Assembly (NCBI GenBank): GCA_947044405.1
Contig: CAMRHE010000077.1
Location: 3,162,001-3,226,000 of the forward strand
Reading direction: 5' to 3'
DNA length: 64,000 bases
From: Leptodactylus fallax
Taxonomy: Eukaryota; Chordata; Amphibia; Anura; Leptodactylidae
The notes beneath the pieces were generated by a model, which saw only the letters and a list, made by a program, of their open reading frames with translations, did no database searches and had not been told where the DNA came from. Of this stretch, positions 12,281-26,147 are shown piece after piece. The translations under genes were made by a program, and so were the position numbers. The stretch's first letter is position 1, and the number at the start of each line of letters is the position of its first letter.

Positions 12281-14829
12281 TGCTACTACAGATTTACCTG
12301 GAGCAAATAAAGTACTTTTCCTGAGTTGTAGTCACCTATTAGGTGTCTCACTAACAAGTCACAGTTCCCACCTACATAAGGCAAAATATTGGGGTTGCTT
12401 TCAACACTTGCAGAACTGTTCCAGGCCGCAACATAGTAACAGAACTGTGCTAGCTTTATTGCCCCATTGCTCAGTAGTGGGTGTACCGGGTGTTGTACAC
12501 CTGACAATCTGATATTGATCACCTATCCTGGGAATAACCTAAGTATCATGGAAGATACATATGGGCAAGCAAGACCCAAGTCCTTCAGTCCCAGTTGGTC
12601 AGGGGTGTGGCACTATTAAACAGCTCCAGGGGTTTCATTGTTTTTCTTTTGAAGCTATAGGACCCCTAACCCTTTTTTGTATGGCTACCATCAATTTTAG
12701 CAATTGGTGACAAATGCAAAAATGTAGGCAAAGACACAGTAAACACTACATAAATAAAACTTGATGATTCCATCTCTGCTGTTGACATGGTGTAGACCCA
12801 GCGCTTTAACATTAAAAAGACACAAAATTGGCCCTATGACACTAAGCATATTCTTCTATCACCCCAGATTTTTTATGTTTGAAGTGTTTCCTTTGATGTA
12901 TTTTTAGGATTTTATGTCTTACGGAGCAACAATGTAAAACAGGAAGTTTTTTTGTTCAGTACTCAAGAGATATCATTATGTTTTAACAGTTCAACAGAGG
13001 TGAGGAAACATGGTGCTTAAATCATTTCACAAAAATATATTCCAGACAGAGTGGGACCATACAATGAAATGATAGGATACACAGATAAGACAAGGCTTTA
13101 ATAGGTTTCATCGCTCTAATGCATTTCCTGCTGAAAATGTCTTAATATTCTCTAGGTAAAGAGATCATGCTAATATTAATGTATTTATAGTACTATTCCC
13201 ATTAGGCAGTAGGACCTTTCATGGATTGGTTACATTAACTGAAGAACGTCTGTAGGACAGCTCTAAGACAGGTTTTGGCACTTGTACACAATTATTTGTC
13301 TGCTTAGCAGTGCTGTCCAGACTGGTATCTTAAGTAAAAAGTAGCAAATTTTTGTGGAAGCCTCCAGTATTTGCCGTGAAAATTGTCAAGGTCCAAAGTC
13401 ACACCCCTTATACTGACATGGATGTACAATGTGTCGGCCCAGCCCTTGATGTGAGTGGCACATTATGCACCCAATTCACATACAATAGCTAAAAACAATT
13501 ATTTACAAGTAACATCTGATTGGAGTCGTTCACTTTTTCTTTCGCTTTGGCTCAGTCTGCCATATTGTCTTCTTCCAGCCAGGAAATGTCCCTGCAAAAA
13601 AAAAAGTTTGCAAAATAGATATATTTGGCATCTAGTTTTCCCATCATTGTCTCTAGCTTTTTCTAACCTACAGTACACAATCTTCCCATCATGCAGCTAC
13701 CCCAATTTCCGTGCCTGGGCAGTTTTCATTTGTAAGGGCTGAATGTGGGTATTTTTTAGTAATCTCCCTTTAGTATGCTTGGGATCTTGGGCGCACACAA
13801 TGCAATGACATCATAATGTTCGTCTGCACCAGTTCACAGGCAGCTCAGACTGTAGGTCAGAAGAAACCTGTGGTCTGAGCGACCTCTGACCCATGCAGGC
13901 AGACACAATGATGTCATTATGCTGCCTGCAAACATCTTCAGTTTAAGAGGGAGGAGGAGGAGACAGTAGTGATGTGGACCGTTCCTCTCTTCTCGATAAG
14001 GAAACAGTGCATGGGGACAGAATAAAATTGGGTCAGAGCAATTCTTCCCTGTTGTGGAAAACAGCAGTAATTTTAACAACGAGGTTTGAAGAACTAGGGA
14101 AAACCTGCTGCCTCCACCCCTGGCTGTGCCCTTGACTTTATATTTCATGATAAAGTAGAAACAAAGCTCATCCAAAATATATATACAATAATCATATATT
14201 AATCATCTTAGGCGTATATAGGCACAAAATTAGAACCTTAGGGTTCCCCAAGTAACAAATCATGCAAAAAAATAACCACACTTGTGCTACGTTTGGCGTC
14301 ATGCACACTTTCCTTTGTAGGGCAACGCCCATAGAATTCCCAGCATTCCATAGCCAAATCATGTAGAATTACAAAGGTACTCTCCTGTGAGAGCTGACCT
14401 TGTAGCACTGTCAACTTGCCCTCACTCCCCAGTAGACTTCTGTCCTTACAAGGGCAATGCCATAATTACCCTATACACTTATAGTCCAAATAAATGCAAT
14501 TCTGCTATTTTCTATGTGTTTCATTGCACGTACAATACAACTCCTCTGGGGACAGCGCTATCCTTATTGCTTAAGTGAGGCTACAAGGGCTCTAATAAAG
14601 ACTCCCTATTGAAACCAGTCGTTCATAGCGAGCAATTCACTAGTCAACACCAAACCATGTGGCGCTGCCTCTAGTGACATTATCAGTGTGATCACAGCTC
14701 CATCTTTACTAGCATCTAAAACACAGGGAGATAGTAGCATCTACTCCCTCTGGCATGCTAAACCGCTCTGATATTTTTATTGACCAAAAACGCAGCCAAT
14801 GAATGACAAACATTTAGTCTCTTCGTCGA
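12276..14829. other. Non-coding stretch
   Basis: About 2.5 kb with no exon-like ORF. At 13800-13930 the related words CAATGACATCATAATG and CAATGATGTCATTATG lie in opposite sense, hinting at an old foldback repeat. Confidence 0.4.
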
Positions 14830-14833
14830 TTAA

Positions 14834-15385
14834 AGGGGTTTCCCCATCTCCGTTGCTCAGCATGGGGGGCTTTGAATGTTTGATGAAGAGGACATTATGA
14901 AGTATCTCAATAGATATACACTTTGCCTTTACCATGAGAGATTATTTTGATAACTAGAAATCTAATATAAATGAAAATCAAATAATATGCACAGTAAATG
15001 TATACACAGGATTGTACTGAACACTTACCACGCTTCTACAAAGAATGGATTCAGTGTTATCTTTGTATTTTTATATAGAGATATCCACAGTGTCCGAGCC
15101 TTTGTCAGCAAACTGCAATTAATGGAACTGATTGTCCTGACCGCAGAGCAGAACATAACAGTGTGAGCACTCAGTACCCCCAGAGAACAGTGAGTCATGT
15201 CATTCGTCCTGCTTATCAGATACAGGCCATGCTCCATGGCATGGAAATGCTATGTAAACAATGGGAGAAATAATCTAACATAGCAGACAAACAAAGCAGC
15301 ATTGCTAAAGCAATATATTTAGTAAAACTCTTGAATTTACATAAACTAGCAGAATAGATAGGATCCTTGAGATGGGAATACCCCT
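14834..15385. mobile_element. TTAA-type element, family B copy 2
   Basis: Perfect TTAA duplications (14830-14833 and 15386-15389) flank 552 bp. Ends are AGGGGTTTCCCCATCTC and, reversed, AGGGGTATTCCCATCTC. It has the same orientation and interior as 10879-11423, only 3.4 kb away. It encodes nothing. The superfamily (Kolobok or piggyBac) is inferred from the TTAA target. Confidence 0.9.
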
Positions 15386-15389
15386 TTAA

Positions 15390-16855
15390 CATCTATCCTG
15401 CCATTCTGGCAACTCATTGGTGCAAATACAAAGGGAGAGGGATACTCTCCAGGACTAGAATACTTATATCTCCAGAACAGTCTGAGACAGGTGAACAAGG
15501 GAAACATCAGAGAAGTTGATCTAGGGAAAGAGAGAAAGTGAGAAGGAGAGGATTGTCTCAAACCAGGCTTATCCTCACAGAAATTGGAATACCCCTCAAT
15601 CCCGCAACAACCCCCTAATAAATCAAACAAAAGTAATAACAATCAACCTCTCATCCAGGTCCTTGTCAGCTTCGTAGATGGCAGCGTAAAGTAAAGGGTT
15701 ATCATTTTTCCAAGCTCCGACTTCCAAGACTTTGAGTGGGTCAAAGACCTACAACCTTTTGCCCACAAGGTACATTGGCGGAAATATTTCCAACATGACA
15801 AGAAGGTTTGTTCTGAGTTGGGAAATATAAACATAAATCCCAAATTGCATACTTAAGTGACAAAAAGTTTCAGTATTTAAAAAATATACTGTATACATTG
15901 TTATAGCAAGAATTCTGAAATATATTGTTAATTTCAGATATAAAAACATTTCTGTGTAAATAATGAAACTGGAAAGCATGCTATTATTTTAATATGGGCT
16001 ATACCAGAAATGTTAAGTATTGTTCCACCATAGCTACATCACATTTAGGTTGCTTGTAGAAGAAAAGTACAAGAGAGTGGCAGTGATCTACATGCAGTTA
16101 CCGCAGCCCGGCCACCAGACGTACAAGCATTGAGTGATACATATGAAGGCATTGTATAGGGAATACATTACAATTACCTTTTTTACAGACAGCAACATAT
16201 TTCAGATGGATGATGCTGAGATGCAATACCAGAGAGACATTGGGAGGAATTTATTATTCCATCTATGCCAGTTTTCTGGTGTAGATAAGTGATAATTTGG
16301 TACTTCTTTGGTGCAACAAGGCCATTCATGTGCCAGAGATGTAACACATTTGGCCTTCTGCGCCTTGCTCGTCACTTTCTATGTATGTAGACAAAGCAGG
16401 ATGGAGGTCAGGGCGGGGACGCCTTGGCCCAACATATTTATTACACCTGAAGCCAGTATTCTGGCATGAGTTATACAGGAAATTTACATCAGTAATTGAC
16501 TGGCGTTTATTACCATTCTAATGTATGGCCGTGCACCTGATTTATTAAGAGGCCGGAGCCTTTTGATAAATCAGGTTGTGCCTTACGCCAGTCAAGCCCT
16601 TTATTAAGACTGGTGTACAAAACACCAGCCTTAATAAATCTACCCCACAGAAAGCAGTCATATTTTTCTACCCTCTAGCAGCCCCAGATGATGTGCAAAT
16701 GATTCTGTAAACCTGAATTTTATATCTAAATGGGTTGCTGCCTGCTCCTTGTTATCACCCGGGTGTTTTTGCATACCATACAATGATCAAGCAGTAGCAA
16801 TTTTCCAGCCTCTAATGCTTATTTCAGGCTGATGACCTATCCATAGGATCTATGG
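15390..16855. other. Non-coding stretch
   Basis: Words such as GCGCC and TTTATTACACCTGAAGCCAG at 16240-16650 look repeat-derived, but boundaries could not be set. At 16830-16850 a GATGACCTATCCATAGGAT scrap of TTAA family A adjoins the next repeat. Confidence 0.4.
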
Positions 16856-16859
16856 GCGT

Positions 16860-17460
16860 CTTGATACCCCACATTTTTTGGCCCCCACATGGTACACAAC
16901 CACTTTTCTTTTGGCACCCACTCAGTATACAGCCCCCCTTTTTTTGGCCCCCACACACTATATGACCCCCTTTTTTGGCCCCTCCTCAGTATATGACCCC
17001 ATTTTTTTGCCCCCACAATATATGACCCCTTTTTTAGGCCCCCCCACAGTATATGGCACCCCATTTTTGCCCTCCCCACAGTATATGATTCTCTTTTTTG
17101 CTCTCCCCACAATATATGATCCCCTTTTCTTGCCCCCCCAGTATATGACCCTCCTTTTTTATGACCCCCTGACAGTACATGACCCCTTTTTTATGCTGCC
17201 CCACCAAGTATATGTCTTGGGGGCAGCATTCTTTTTTTAATCAGCTGATACTTATTGTATTATTTCAATAGGTAGCGGCCAATAGTTTTTACTTCACTCA
17301 TTGAAGAAAACCAAGACTCTGGACACAGAGTCCTGGTCTTCTTCAGCGTCATGACATAAGTGCAGCATCGTCTAGAGGCGGCAGCGGAGCCAGCCTGGAC
17401 AGGAGCGTGGGTGGGTGAGTAAAAAGTATCAGCTGCTACCTATTTCAATAATACAATAAG
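16860..17460 (+). repeat. Composite repeat: minisatellite plus palindromic core (copy 1)
   Basis: At 16875-17215 a roughly 28-30 bp array of CAGTATATGACCCC plus T-tract units. At 17240-17460 a core bounded by inverted segments TATTGTATTATTTCAATAGG and CCTATTTCAATAATACAATA, with GTCCTGGTCTTCTTCAGCG and GGCGGCAGCGGAG inside. The same two modules occur in reverse order and orientation at 36945-37605. Confidence 0.8.
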
Positions 17461-18590
17461 TAGTGGCCTGTGCTCATGGAAAATGCGCCTGTGCTCACAC
17501 AGACCAACTGCAGCCCCGTTCACTGTATACCATCCGCTCCGCTCCTGGAAGCTTCCGGAACAGCTGATACAGATCAAGACACTGATGACCTATCCTGTTC
17601 AGGGAAAACATGACTTGCCAGGCCAGCAAATGACCAGAACTGCTGTGTGCGGTAGGAGGATAAAGGTGTTTTATAATGTATAATATTGTGTAATAAACGA
17701 CTCGGTGTTGTTTGCAGCATCACTCACATAATAAATGCACAATATTTAATACAAGGTACAAGAAGTCTCAGACTGTAATTTCCGTTTGTTCAGAAGAGTG
17801 GTTTAAGAACATTGATTCAATGATAAAAATGCACTGTTCTGTGTCTAGTAAGCACCTTTAGAGGCAATATGGCAGTGCTGGTCAGTAGCGCATTCAATAA
17901 AATAATCTCAATATTATTTTGATCTAGAGCCAAATCACACTTCAGTAATAGAGCACTGACTTGAATAAGCCCTACAAATATAACAGTTTATTAAAATGGC
18001 TTATAAAACACTATTTGGTGGGTAAAAATACAAAATATACATATCTTAATGTATTATGTAATTGCAGATACCCTCCAACCAAATGAATACCTACATTAGC
18101 GATGAGTCCTCCTACCTGCAGCTGTATGGTTGTGCCATCAAATGGTATTGCTCTGTAAGGCTAGTTTTACACCCACAGACCCCATAGACTATATTGGCGT
18201 CTGCCGGATGTCCGTCAGGTTTCTGAAGTTTTTATACTGAAACCGGTGGAGAGAAAAAATTTCAGCGGAATCAGCGGCGGAGTCTCCTAGGGACTGATGA
18301 CCATACAGGCTTTTTACAGGGTTCCCCCACCACTGGCGGCGGGCTGGCCTCAGTAGACGCGGCTCCTGGAACAGCACATTATGTGGGGCGGGTCAGCGAT
18401 CTGGCCACAGTGTCGTGGTTCCTCGCATAGCTCCTGGCGGGAACCTGGTCTACAGCGCTGTACACTGAGGTCCCGCCAGCACCTCCCGGTCTTCAGCGCT
18501 GTTTGGTGTATAGCGCTGCTAAGTAATCCAACACCTCCATAACTCTGCCCCCATATGACCAAAGCCCTGCCCCTTACCCTAAACCTCCCC
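17461..18590. other. Non-coding stretch with repeat remnants
   Basis: 18150-18300 contains words of the 25917 repeat family (CCATAGACTATATTGG). 18330-18590 is GC-richer, with several CAGCGCTG words, and probably belongs to the hAT-like remnant that follows. Confidence 0.4.
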
Positions 18591-18670
18591 CCCCCCCCCC
18601 CGCCCGGCCGGGCCATGGAAAAATCTTGCTTGGAACCGGTCCCTGGTGCAAAAAAGGTTGGGGACCACTG
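18586..18670 (-). mobile_element. Terminal fragment of a hAT-like element
   Basis: A poly-C run (about 18586-18601) is followed by GGTCCCTGGTGCAAAAAAGG and the end GGTTGGGGACCACTG. Its reverse complement, CAGTGGTCCCCAACC, is a typical hAT terminus (family knowledge). The other end and the target duplication were not found. Confidence 0.6.
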
Positions 18671-20536
18671 CTCTAGGTGATACTCTGCATATTTGGTGGA
18701 TCTGCACTCTAGCCCGTCGCTTTTGGACATTCGTCTGTAGGATGGTGCAGAGACTCCTCGGACAGTCGATTCCATTGACTGATCCAGTTTTTCTGCTTGG
18801 CCTTAAGCCAGCTACCCTTTAATATGCACAATATAAACTGCTTCAATATATATTGATGGTAGCGAGAATCCACATCACTTCCAACTGGAAAAAACTAAAT
18901 CTTTCCCTGATGGAGCTCATTGGCCGTGTTGACACTATCATGCTTCATGAAAAAACCAAAGCCATTATCTCCAATACTTGCCCACATTTTGATAAGGTTT
19001 GGTCTCCTTGGGTTGATTTTTGATAGGTCCCACCAAATTTTTGTGCATGGCCATTTATGATCCAAAATTTACGACTTTTGGAGCATTTATGCCCTTATAG
19101 GCAATTATGTATGCTCACTCACACTTCCACTGGAGGGGTCTGTCCCAGTCAGGATTACATGGTTCCTCTCACCAGCCAGCAAATAGATCAAAAGAATTAT
19201 ACAATGATGTGGTCCAGCACTTCCTTTTGATTTCGTTTTATTAAAAATACATTTATAAGATCAGCACTTAACAGAGGCATCACCATACTATGTGTTTTAG
19301 ACAAAACGTGTCCTTTTTGAAGTTTTATCATGGTCTGATTCTACAATGCTGATAATTTTTTTTATAAATATACAAATGACTCTTCGAGTTCTACTTGGGG
19401 GTTCCCTTAGATTAAAGTGCCTCAGCAATCTTAGGGAACGCCTCAAGTAGCTCTTCTCATCAAGGGATGTTAAAATAAGGGTGCAGTCACATGCTGTTAG
19501 TTTGATGGCATAGCTGCATCCTGTGCTGGGGCCACAGGTACATTCACTTATTGACTATAGCCTTTTCCTTATCACATGTGAAATAGCCCATTATCAGTGT
19601 GTCACCGGCAGCCCCAGCTCCGATTGTAGCTATGACCGTGATGGGACAGCGATGGCAGCAGCCTAAACCCATTAACTTCTATAGCTAATTATGGCTAATA
19701 CCCCACATTGTGGAAAAGCTGCTGTTTGGTTGCAGATTTTGCTGCAGTTTTGATGGCTATATTAGCATGCTCTATCCTTGTTACTATATTGGTATTATCA
19801 TATAGCAAAGAAGGTCAACAAACAAAATCTATGCTTCACTGAACCTGAAACATCACAGGATTATTTTTACTATTGTGTATTTTTTAATATATTCTTTTAC
19901 ATACTACTAGTGCTGAGAGCAAAGGTCACTACTAGAAACCAGGGACAGATGAAAACGATAAGATAATGACCCAGTTATGAGAAATCAAACATTAATATCT
20001 ATACGCATAATGCATGCAATGTGTGTTTACATGTTTCTGAACACCGCAAGATACCAAAAAAGATTAGCTAGAATGGCATCAGCCATCAAGCCTACAGAAT
20101 GTCACCTATATCTTAGTAGATACAGTGTTTTACTTGGCCATGTAAAGCCATGTCAAGTTTCTTTGCTAACAGTCACAAACTCTCTGCATTATTTTAATGT
20201 AACTTTTTTTTTATTTGCTTGGAATGGTTTGGGAAACAAAAAAATATACTAAGAGGACATATAGGTAATAGCAGGTGTAACTATTGCCCTGAGGAAAAGG
20301 GTGATAGTCAGTGCTTATTCTTACCACTAGGTGGCAATGCTATCTTGTAAATTTTTTTAATAAATATATTATTCTAATTATCTTCACATCTTTCATTTTC
20401 TTCAGATTTAGTTTTACTCTGTCTACATAGTTGGGGCTTTTTCAGATTTTTTTCTAAATCCCATATACAACATAAGTACGAGAATAACATCACAGAGAAA
20501 ATTGTTCAGTATGCTTATCATTATGTAAATATAAAG
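18671..20536. other. Non-coding stretch
   Basis: A remnant of the CCCCACATTGTGGAAAAGC repeat (family seen at 40986) lies at 19695-19756. Otherwise nothing recognised. Confidence 0.4.

Positions 20537-20576
<40 letters not shown>
20537..20576. repeat. (AT)n microsatellite
   Basis: About 19 AT dinucleotides. Confidence 0.96.
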
Positions 20577-20580
<4 letters not shown>

Positions 20581-20691
20581 TATCAGAATAAACAGATCAC
20601 AAAGGAGCAGTGACAATGTAGCACATCAAATAGGAAGATTATATCATTTAGTAGAATTTTCAAGGATTTAGTTGGGAGATCTTGGCTCTCT

Positions 20692-20744
20692 TAAAGGGAT
20701 TTTCCAACTCAAAAAAAATATTCATATAGGCTGAAAACAGTTTA

Positions 20745-20784
<40 letters not shown>
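20692..20784. repeat. TTAA-type element end and (AAT)n microsatellite
   Basis: TTAAAGGGATTTTCCAACTC at 20694 looks like the left end of a TTAA element whose right end I could not find. A perfect AAT array at 20745-20784 follows about 50 bp inside. Confidence 0.75.
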
Positions 20785-20791
<7 letters not shown>

Positions 20792-21682
20792 GGTTCCATT
20801 GCTGTTCCATTCCTTAGCAGTGACCTGTTCACAAGCAGCACATGAACACTGGCCTCAGAAGTGACCTGCTGTTTGGGTACAGGCCAGGGCGGCCAATGAT
20901 TAGCTGCCGTCTTGATGTGAACAGAAACGTGATGTGAACAAGAAGACGTCATCAAACACCATGTGGGCTGTGTTCACATGGTGCCGATGTCCAATTGTTT
21001 CTTATTGCTCTGGCAATTTGTGAAAAATCCACATGTTTGCTGCCAAAACAAACCCATTCAGGAACTGACTTTCAGTTGTAGAAATTTCTGCAGCAACTCT
21101 GCCACATGTTAATATACCATTGATACATATACCTGTTCTCATGATTCCGATGTCAGTGATGTCTCTTGCAGGTTTCTGAATAATTAAATATGAGGCAGAA
21201 TGTTAATAACATCTAAACGGTAAAGCTTCTTAGTTCTGTGGATTTTGCTGTGGTCACTGAAACTCCTTTATGTTGCATCCTGTTTCCTAAAGTTGATGAA
21301 AGGCAATTGTCAACCCATCTTTGCTTCATATACATAGACATATACACTGGTGGTGAAGAGAAGATGGTATAATGTGGTTTAGGGAGTGCTAAACATGATG
21401 TGTCCACTGGATTTTGGAGGTCAATTCCACCATTTTGGAGCATTGTGTCATGTACAACTGATAGGGCTTCAATGTACAAGTCCTTCTCCATTCCTCTTTT
21501 ATGTTGTTCTTTGCCCAGGTCCCTAAGACTACTAAGAATCATATAGCTGGACAAAAATCACCCATTGATACCTCTTATTTTTATATAGCCCCCAACATAA
21601 ATAGAATAGTTAAGGTGCACCATAGGAAAAGTCATTACTACACATGCCAGGTCCAGTGAAAAAACCTCCTGATGAGTTCCCT
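20785..21682. other. Non-coding stretch
   Basis: Ends at 21660-21682 in GATGAGTTCCCTTTAA, which looks like the right end of a TTAA-type element. Its left end was not identified. Confidence 0.4.
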
Positions 21683-22063
21683 TTAAGGCTAAGGCCCCAC
21701 ATTGCGAATACACAGCGTTTTGGCCACGGTGGAAATGCTGCGGGAAAAAACACAGCGTATTACTGTACCTGCAAAGTGGATGGGATTCTGGCTAATCCCA
21801 TCCACACATTGCAGAAAAATATCTGCAGCAGAAATGCTGCGATTTCAAAAAACCTTGTGTTTTTGCAAATTGCAGCGCATCAAATATAACTACGGAGACG
21901 CTGCCAGATTCTGTATAGGTATAATAGAAGCAGAAAGTCCACACAAAAAAACTCTGAGGACTTTCTGTGAAAGCACAGTGGTAAAAACCGCAATGTGTTT
22001 CTGCCACATTTTTTTCCACAGAGCTTTTTGGCTGCGGCTCACTATATGGCGCCTTACCCTTAC
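21683..22063. repeat. CTAAGGCCCCAC repeat, long type (copy 1)
   Basis: Starts GGCTAAGGCCCCACATTGCG and ends near GGCGCCTTACCCTTAC. It shares GGGATTCTGGCTAATCCCAT and AGAAAGTCC-type blocks with 39039-39378 and 60978-61280. Probably a non-autonomous DNA element. It encodes nothing. Confidence 0.75.
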
Positions 22064-22921
22064 ATGGTTGGTATAAAACTGCAACAGGGCTTCAAAAAAG
22101 CACATACTCATCTCACTGATCTGCCGTTGCCATTCCGATAGTGTACAGGTCCCTGCAGCTTTCCACTTACAATCCCAGCCATTTCCTCCAGTGTGAGGAT
22201 GGGAGCAGGAAGCAGAAAGCAGCAAGGATCTGCACAGACAGCTGGGGGTGACTATAATATGATTTTTTTATTTAGAACATCATTGCTGACCAATACCCAA
22301 CTTTTTAACAGGCTGGAAACCCCCTATAAGAGCTTCTCAAAGTGTAATAAATGCCACACAGAATATCATTGTATAACATATTGCTTGAATTCCTCTAGTG
22401 ATATAACATCTTCCTTTGCCCTCGATTCCTGATGTATCTAAAAGAGGACCCGCCAGCTCTCCTCATCTGTCTATTTTAGTAAATAAACGGGATTTATATA
22501 TTGATGGCTTATCCTTATGGGAGTCTACCACCTTCCTCAAGCACATTTAACCATTGCATTACAGAGGACATTACAGTGATAAACAACACACCCTTGTTAT
22601 TTATATCAATATGTAGATTTGGAGAAAAACTAATTTGATGTCTTATACAAATGAAGCAGATGGTGGGTGCACTGAGGGCGGGCCTTCAACTCCAGTGCTC
22701 TAACCAGTCAGACCTCTACCATCTTCTGTCTGCACCTCCCTATGCAATGGAAGTTGATCCTCCCTATCACCCATCCTACTTGAGCAGCAAGAGCTCTCAG
22801 CCCTCTCAGAGCTTCAACCCTCAGGGCTGAAGACCCACCGCCAGTGTACCAACTGCTTCATCTGCACCCACACTGATCAGCTGAGTTAAGGGGCTGCAGG
22901 GCTTGACTAATTACAGCATTA
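22064..22921. other. Non-coding stretch with TTAA family C fragment
   Basis: 22436-22500 (AGAGGACCCGCCAGCTCTCC) matches the left end of the element at 63235. The rest is unassigned. Confidence 0.4.
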
Positions 22922-22923
22922 TA

Positions 22924-23823
<900 letters not shown>

Positions 23824-23825
23824 TA

Positions 23826-24400
23826 TATAGTGTAATTGCTATGCCTGGTATATCACTTCATTCCCATTCACTTGAATGGGACTGAGCAACAGAAGAATCA
23901 TGTGACTGACAGATGTGAAGTCACTCAACAAGAAGAGGACACAGCACTAACCCGAGTGCTGTGGCCCCTTCAATCAGCTGATCGGTGAAGGTGCCAGGTG
24001 TCAATCTGATTTTAATGGCCTGCCCTAAGGAACGGTCATTAATGTTAACATCACAGAATACCCCTTCAAATTCTCTATAAGATAACAGTGCAAGATCATC
24101 TGTCCTTACAGCTGTGCTGTCCCTTTGTTATTCCTCCTAGAAATGTATAAATACATTGATAAGTGGATGCTACTACCATCTTTGTCAGTGACCAATGTCC
24201 GATCATTACTGACAGTGTCAGGAGAATAGTAATGGCAAATTGTCAATTTATTCATACACTTTCCTTAGGAATAATTGAGTAATTGTACAATGTAGTTCTA
24301 AGAAAAGATGCTCAGTATTATTCCCTGGTGAATACAAGTATTTACTAAATCTGACATCAGGTGAAATTACATGTTCTCGCTAGATAGCAGCATGATTTAT
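23826..24400. repeat. TTAA-family A and C remnants beside the Tc1 copy
   Basis: 23850-24065 has family-A words (CACTTGAATGGGACTGAGC, CAGCTGATCGGTGAAGG). 24070-24330 has family-C words (TTGTTATTCCTCCTAGAAATG) as seen at 63235-63585. The Tc1 copy may have inserted into the family-A element. Confidence 0.6.
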
Positions 24401-24756
24401 TTCTCAGAAATTGTCTCCCTTTGCTTGATGAATGACAGGACTGATGGATATTAGAATATAGTTCTATAATATACTTGGAATTCCCCAGTTACAGCAGTTC
24501 ATATAAGAAATCATATCAGGCGCAATCTGCAATTAAGAATATATCTTATGATATGAGATAATATATCATGATAATTGTTGTTGCACTATGGCACTACAAC
24601 AATACAAAACCCACTGGGCCCATATGTCTTATACACACAGGTGCACATCTTGAAGGGGCTCAAGGCAGAGAGACAAATGATGAGGTGGTCTTTACATAGA
24701 GAAATATTGTGTTTCTGCAGCATCCTGTAAAAATATTTCACTTTTATTCCAACATA

Positions 24757-25195
24757 CACTCCTCATCAATGAAATTGCAACACTAAGAAGAAAAAGCTTT
24801 GGAATGATGGAAATCACAGACTTGATAGACATGTTATTGATATGCAAATGATAAAAAGTGGAAACTAAATATTCAAAGCATCCCGACTTATTCAGTATTG
24901 AGTATGAGCATCGCATGCACAAATATTGGCACTTGTACACCTTAGCAGGCCATCAATGAGGTTATTAATGGTTTTGTGGGGGCTGTTATGCCATACTGAA
25001 TGCACTTAGGCACACAAATCATGAAGATTGGCTGCTGGTAGCTCCTATTGCAATTGTCGACCAATGAAGTCCTAGATATGCTCGATGGAAGACGAGTCTG
25101 GAGATTCTACAGGTCATGGTATCTTAGTGGCATCAACTATTTCATAACCTTATCACTTGTCCATATTGGTGTTGCAATTTTAATATTGAGCAATG
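24757..25195 (-). mobile_element. Decayed Tc1/mariner element, third lineage
   Basis: Ends CACTCCTCATCAATG and, reversed, CATTGCTCAATATT both continue into AAATTGCAACAC. TA flanks both (24755-24756 and 25196-25197). On the minus strand near 25085-25125 a relic of the transposase reads P.PVESPDSSSIEHI, matching the SPDLNPIEH catalytic Glu region, with stops. It is only 439 bp, so most of the gene is gone. Confidence 0.75.
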
Positions 25196-25197
25196 TA

Positions 25198-25916
25198 GGT
25201 TAAAAACACAATGTGGACATACAGATACCAGACACAGTACCTTGCTTATGTGTTTCAAACCTAGTATAGGACGTACAGCAAGGAAAACCAACACTAGGCT
25301 CGATACACATAGGTAGGATTTCTATAGGTACACATTGGGGCAGATCAATTATTGTGGTGTCGACTATATTTAATGTGACGCATCTTTGTGCACCTTGGCA
25401 CATTTTGGCACATCTAGTTTGAGATGGAAATTTCTCAATTATAATTATTGTCAGCTGCAGTCATATACATCACTATGAGGACAAAGAGCTTGCCCGGTGA
25501 ATAACTATATATAGACTACTCTTTGAGATTGCAAGGCCTTTATGTGCAGCTTTCAGCACCAGCAGTGCAAGGAAATACAATACTGCACAGCCCCATTCCA
25601 AAGAGAAAATGCAGTGATAAACTGGTCCCTTCATTCTTAGGATCATGGGGTTCCAGGCTGTTGGCTCACCACTGCTCAAGCAATAATGGCAAATCCTAGT
25701 AATATGTCATCACTTATATTAGTGGAAGACCCCTTTCAAGCTAAGGTTTTAAGCATGTGACCTAAATATCGCTTATGTTGTCATAAGGGGAAGATTTACT
25801 AATACTGTCTACATTTTAGACAATGCAAACGTAGACTAGAGAGTCTTAAACTGTGCCAGAATTATCAAATTATCTAATGCTGTTTGATAAATCTGATGCA
25901 TTATTAGACTGTCCAA
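25198..25916. other. Non-coding stretch, nothing recognised
   Basis: No exon-like frame. A possible right-end scrap of a TTAA element (GACCCCTTTCAAG) at 25730. Confidence 0.4.
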
Positions 25917-26147
25917 GGCTGTGGTCACACTAGCGTTCGGTGACCGTTTGGGAACTCCGTCCCCCATTCCACTTAAAATATGCAGAGAGAAAAGTCCTGC
26001 AAGCAGTGGGCGGACCCCACTATAGTCTACGGGGTCAGCAGGTTTCCGCAGGTAACCACTTTTTAAGCGGATAGGGTTTCCATTTTTTGGGTCCCCAAGC
26101 GGATATGAAGAACGGAAACCCGAACGCTAGTGTGAACCTAGCGTAGT
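25917..26147. mobile_element. MITE with CACACTAGCGTTCGG ends
   Basis: TCACACTAGCGTTCGG (25925-25940) is perfectly mirrored by CCGAACGCTAGTGTGA (26120-26135). The interior contains CCCACTATAGTCTACGGGG. Remnants with the same words occur at 4340-4512, 5640-5770 and 18150-18300. The target duplication is unclear, so the superfamily is unassigned. Confidence 0.8.

Noticed and set aside
18350..18775. 141-codon ORF on the minus strand with a Gly run
   Set aside because: It crosses a poly-C tract and the end of a hAT-like fragment. Composition explains the openness, and no family is recognised.
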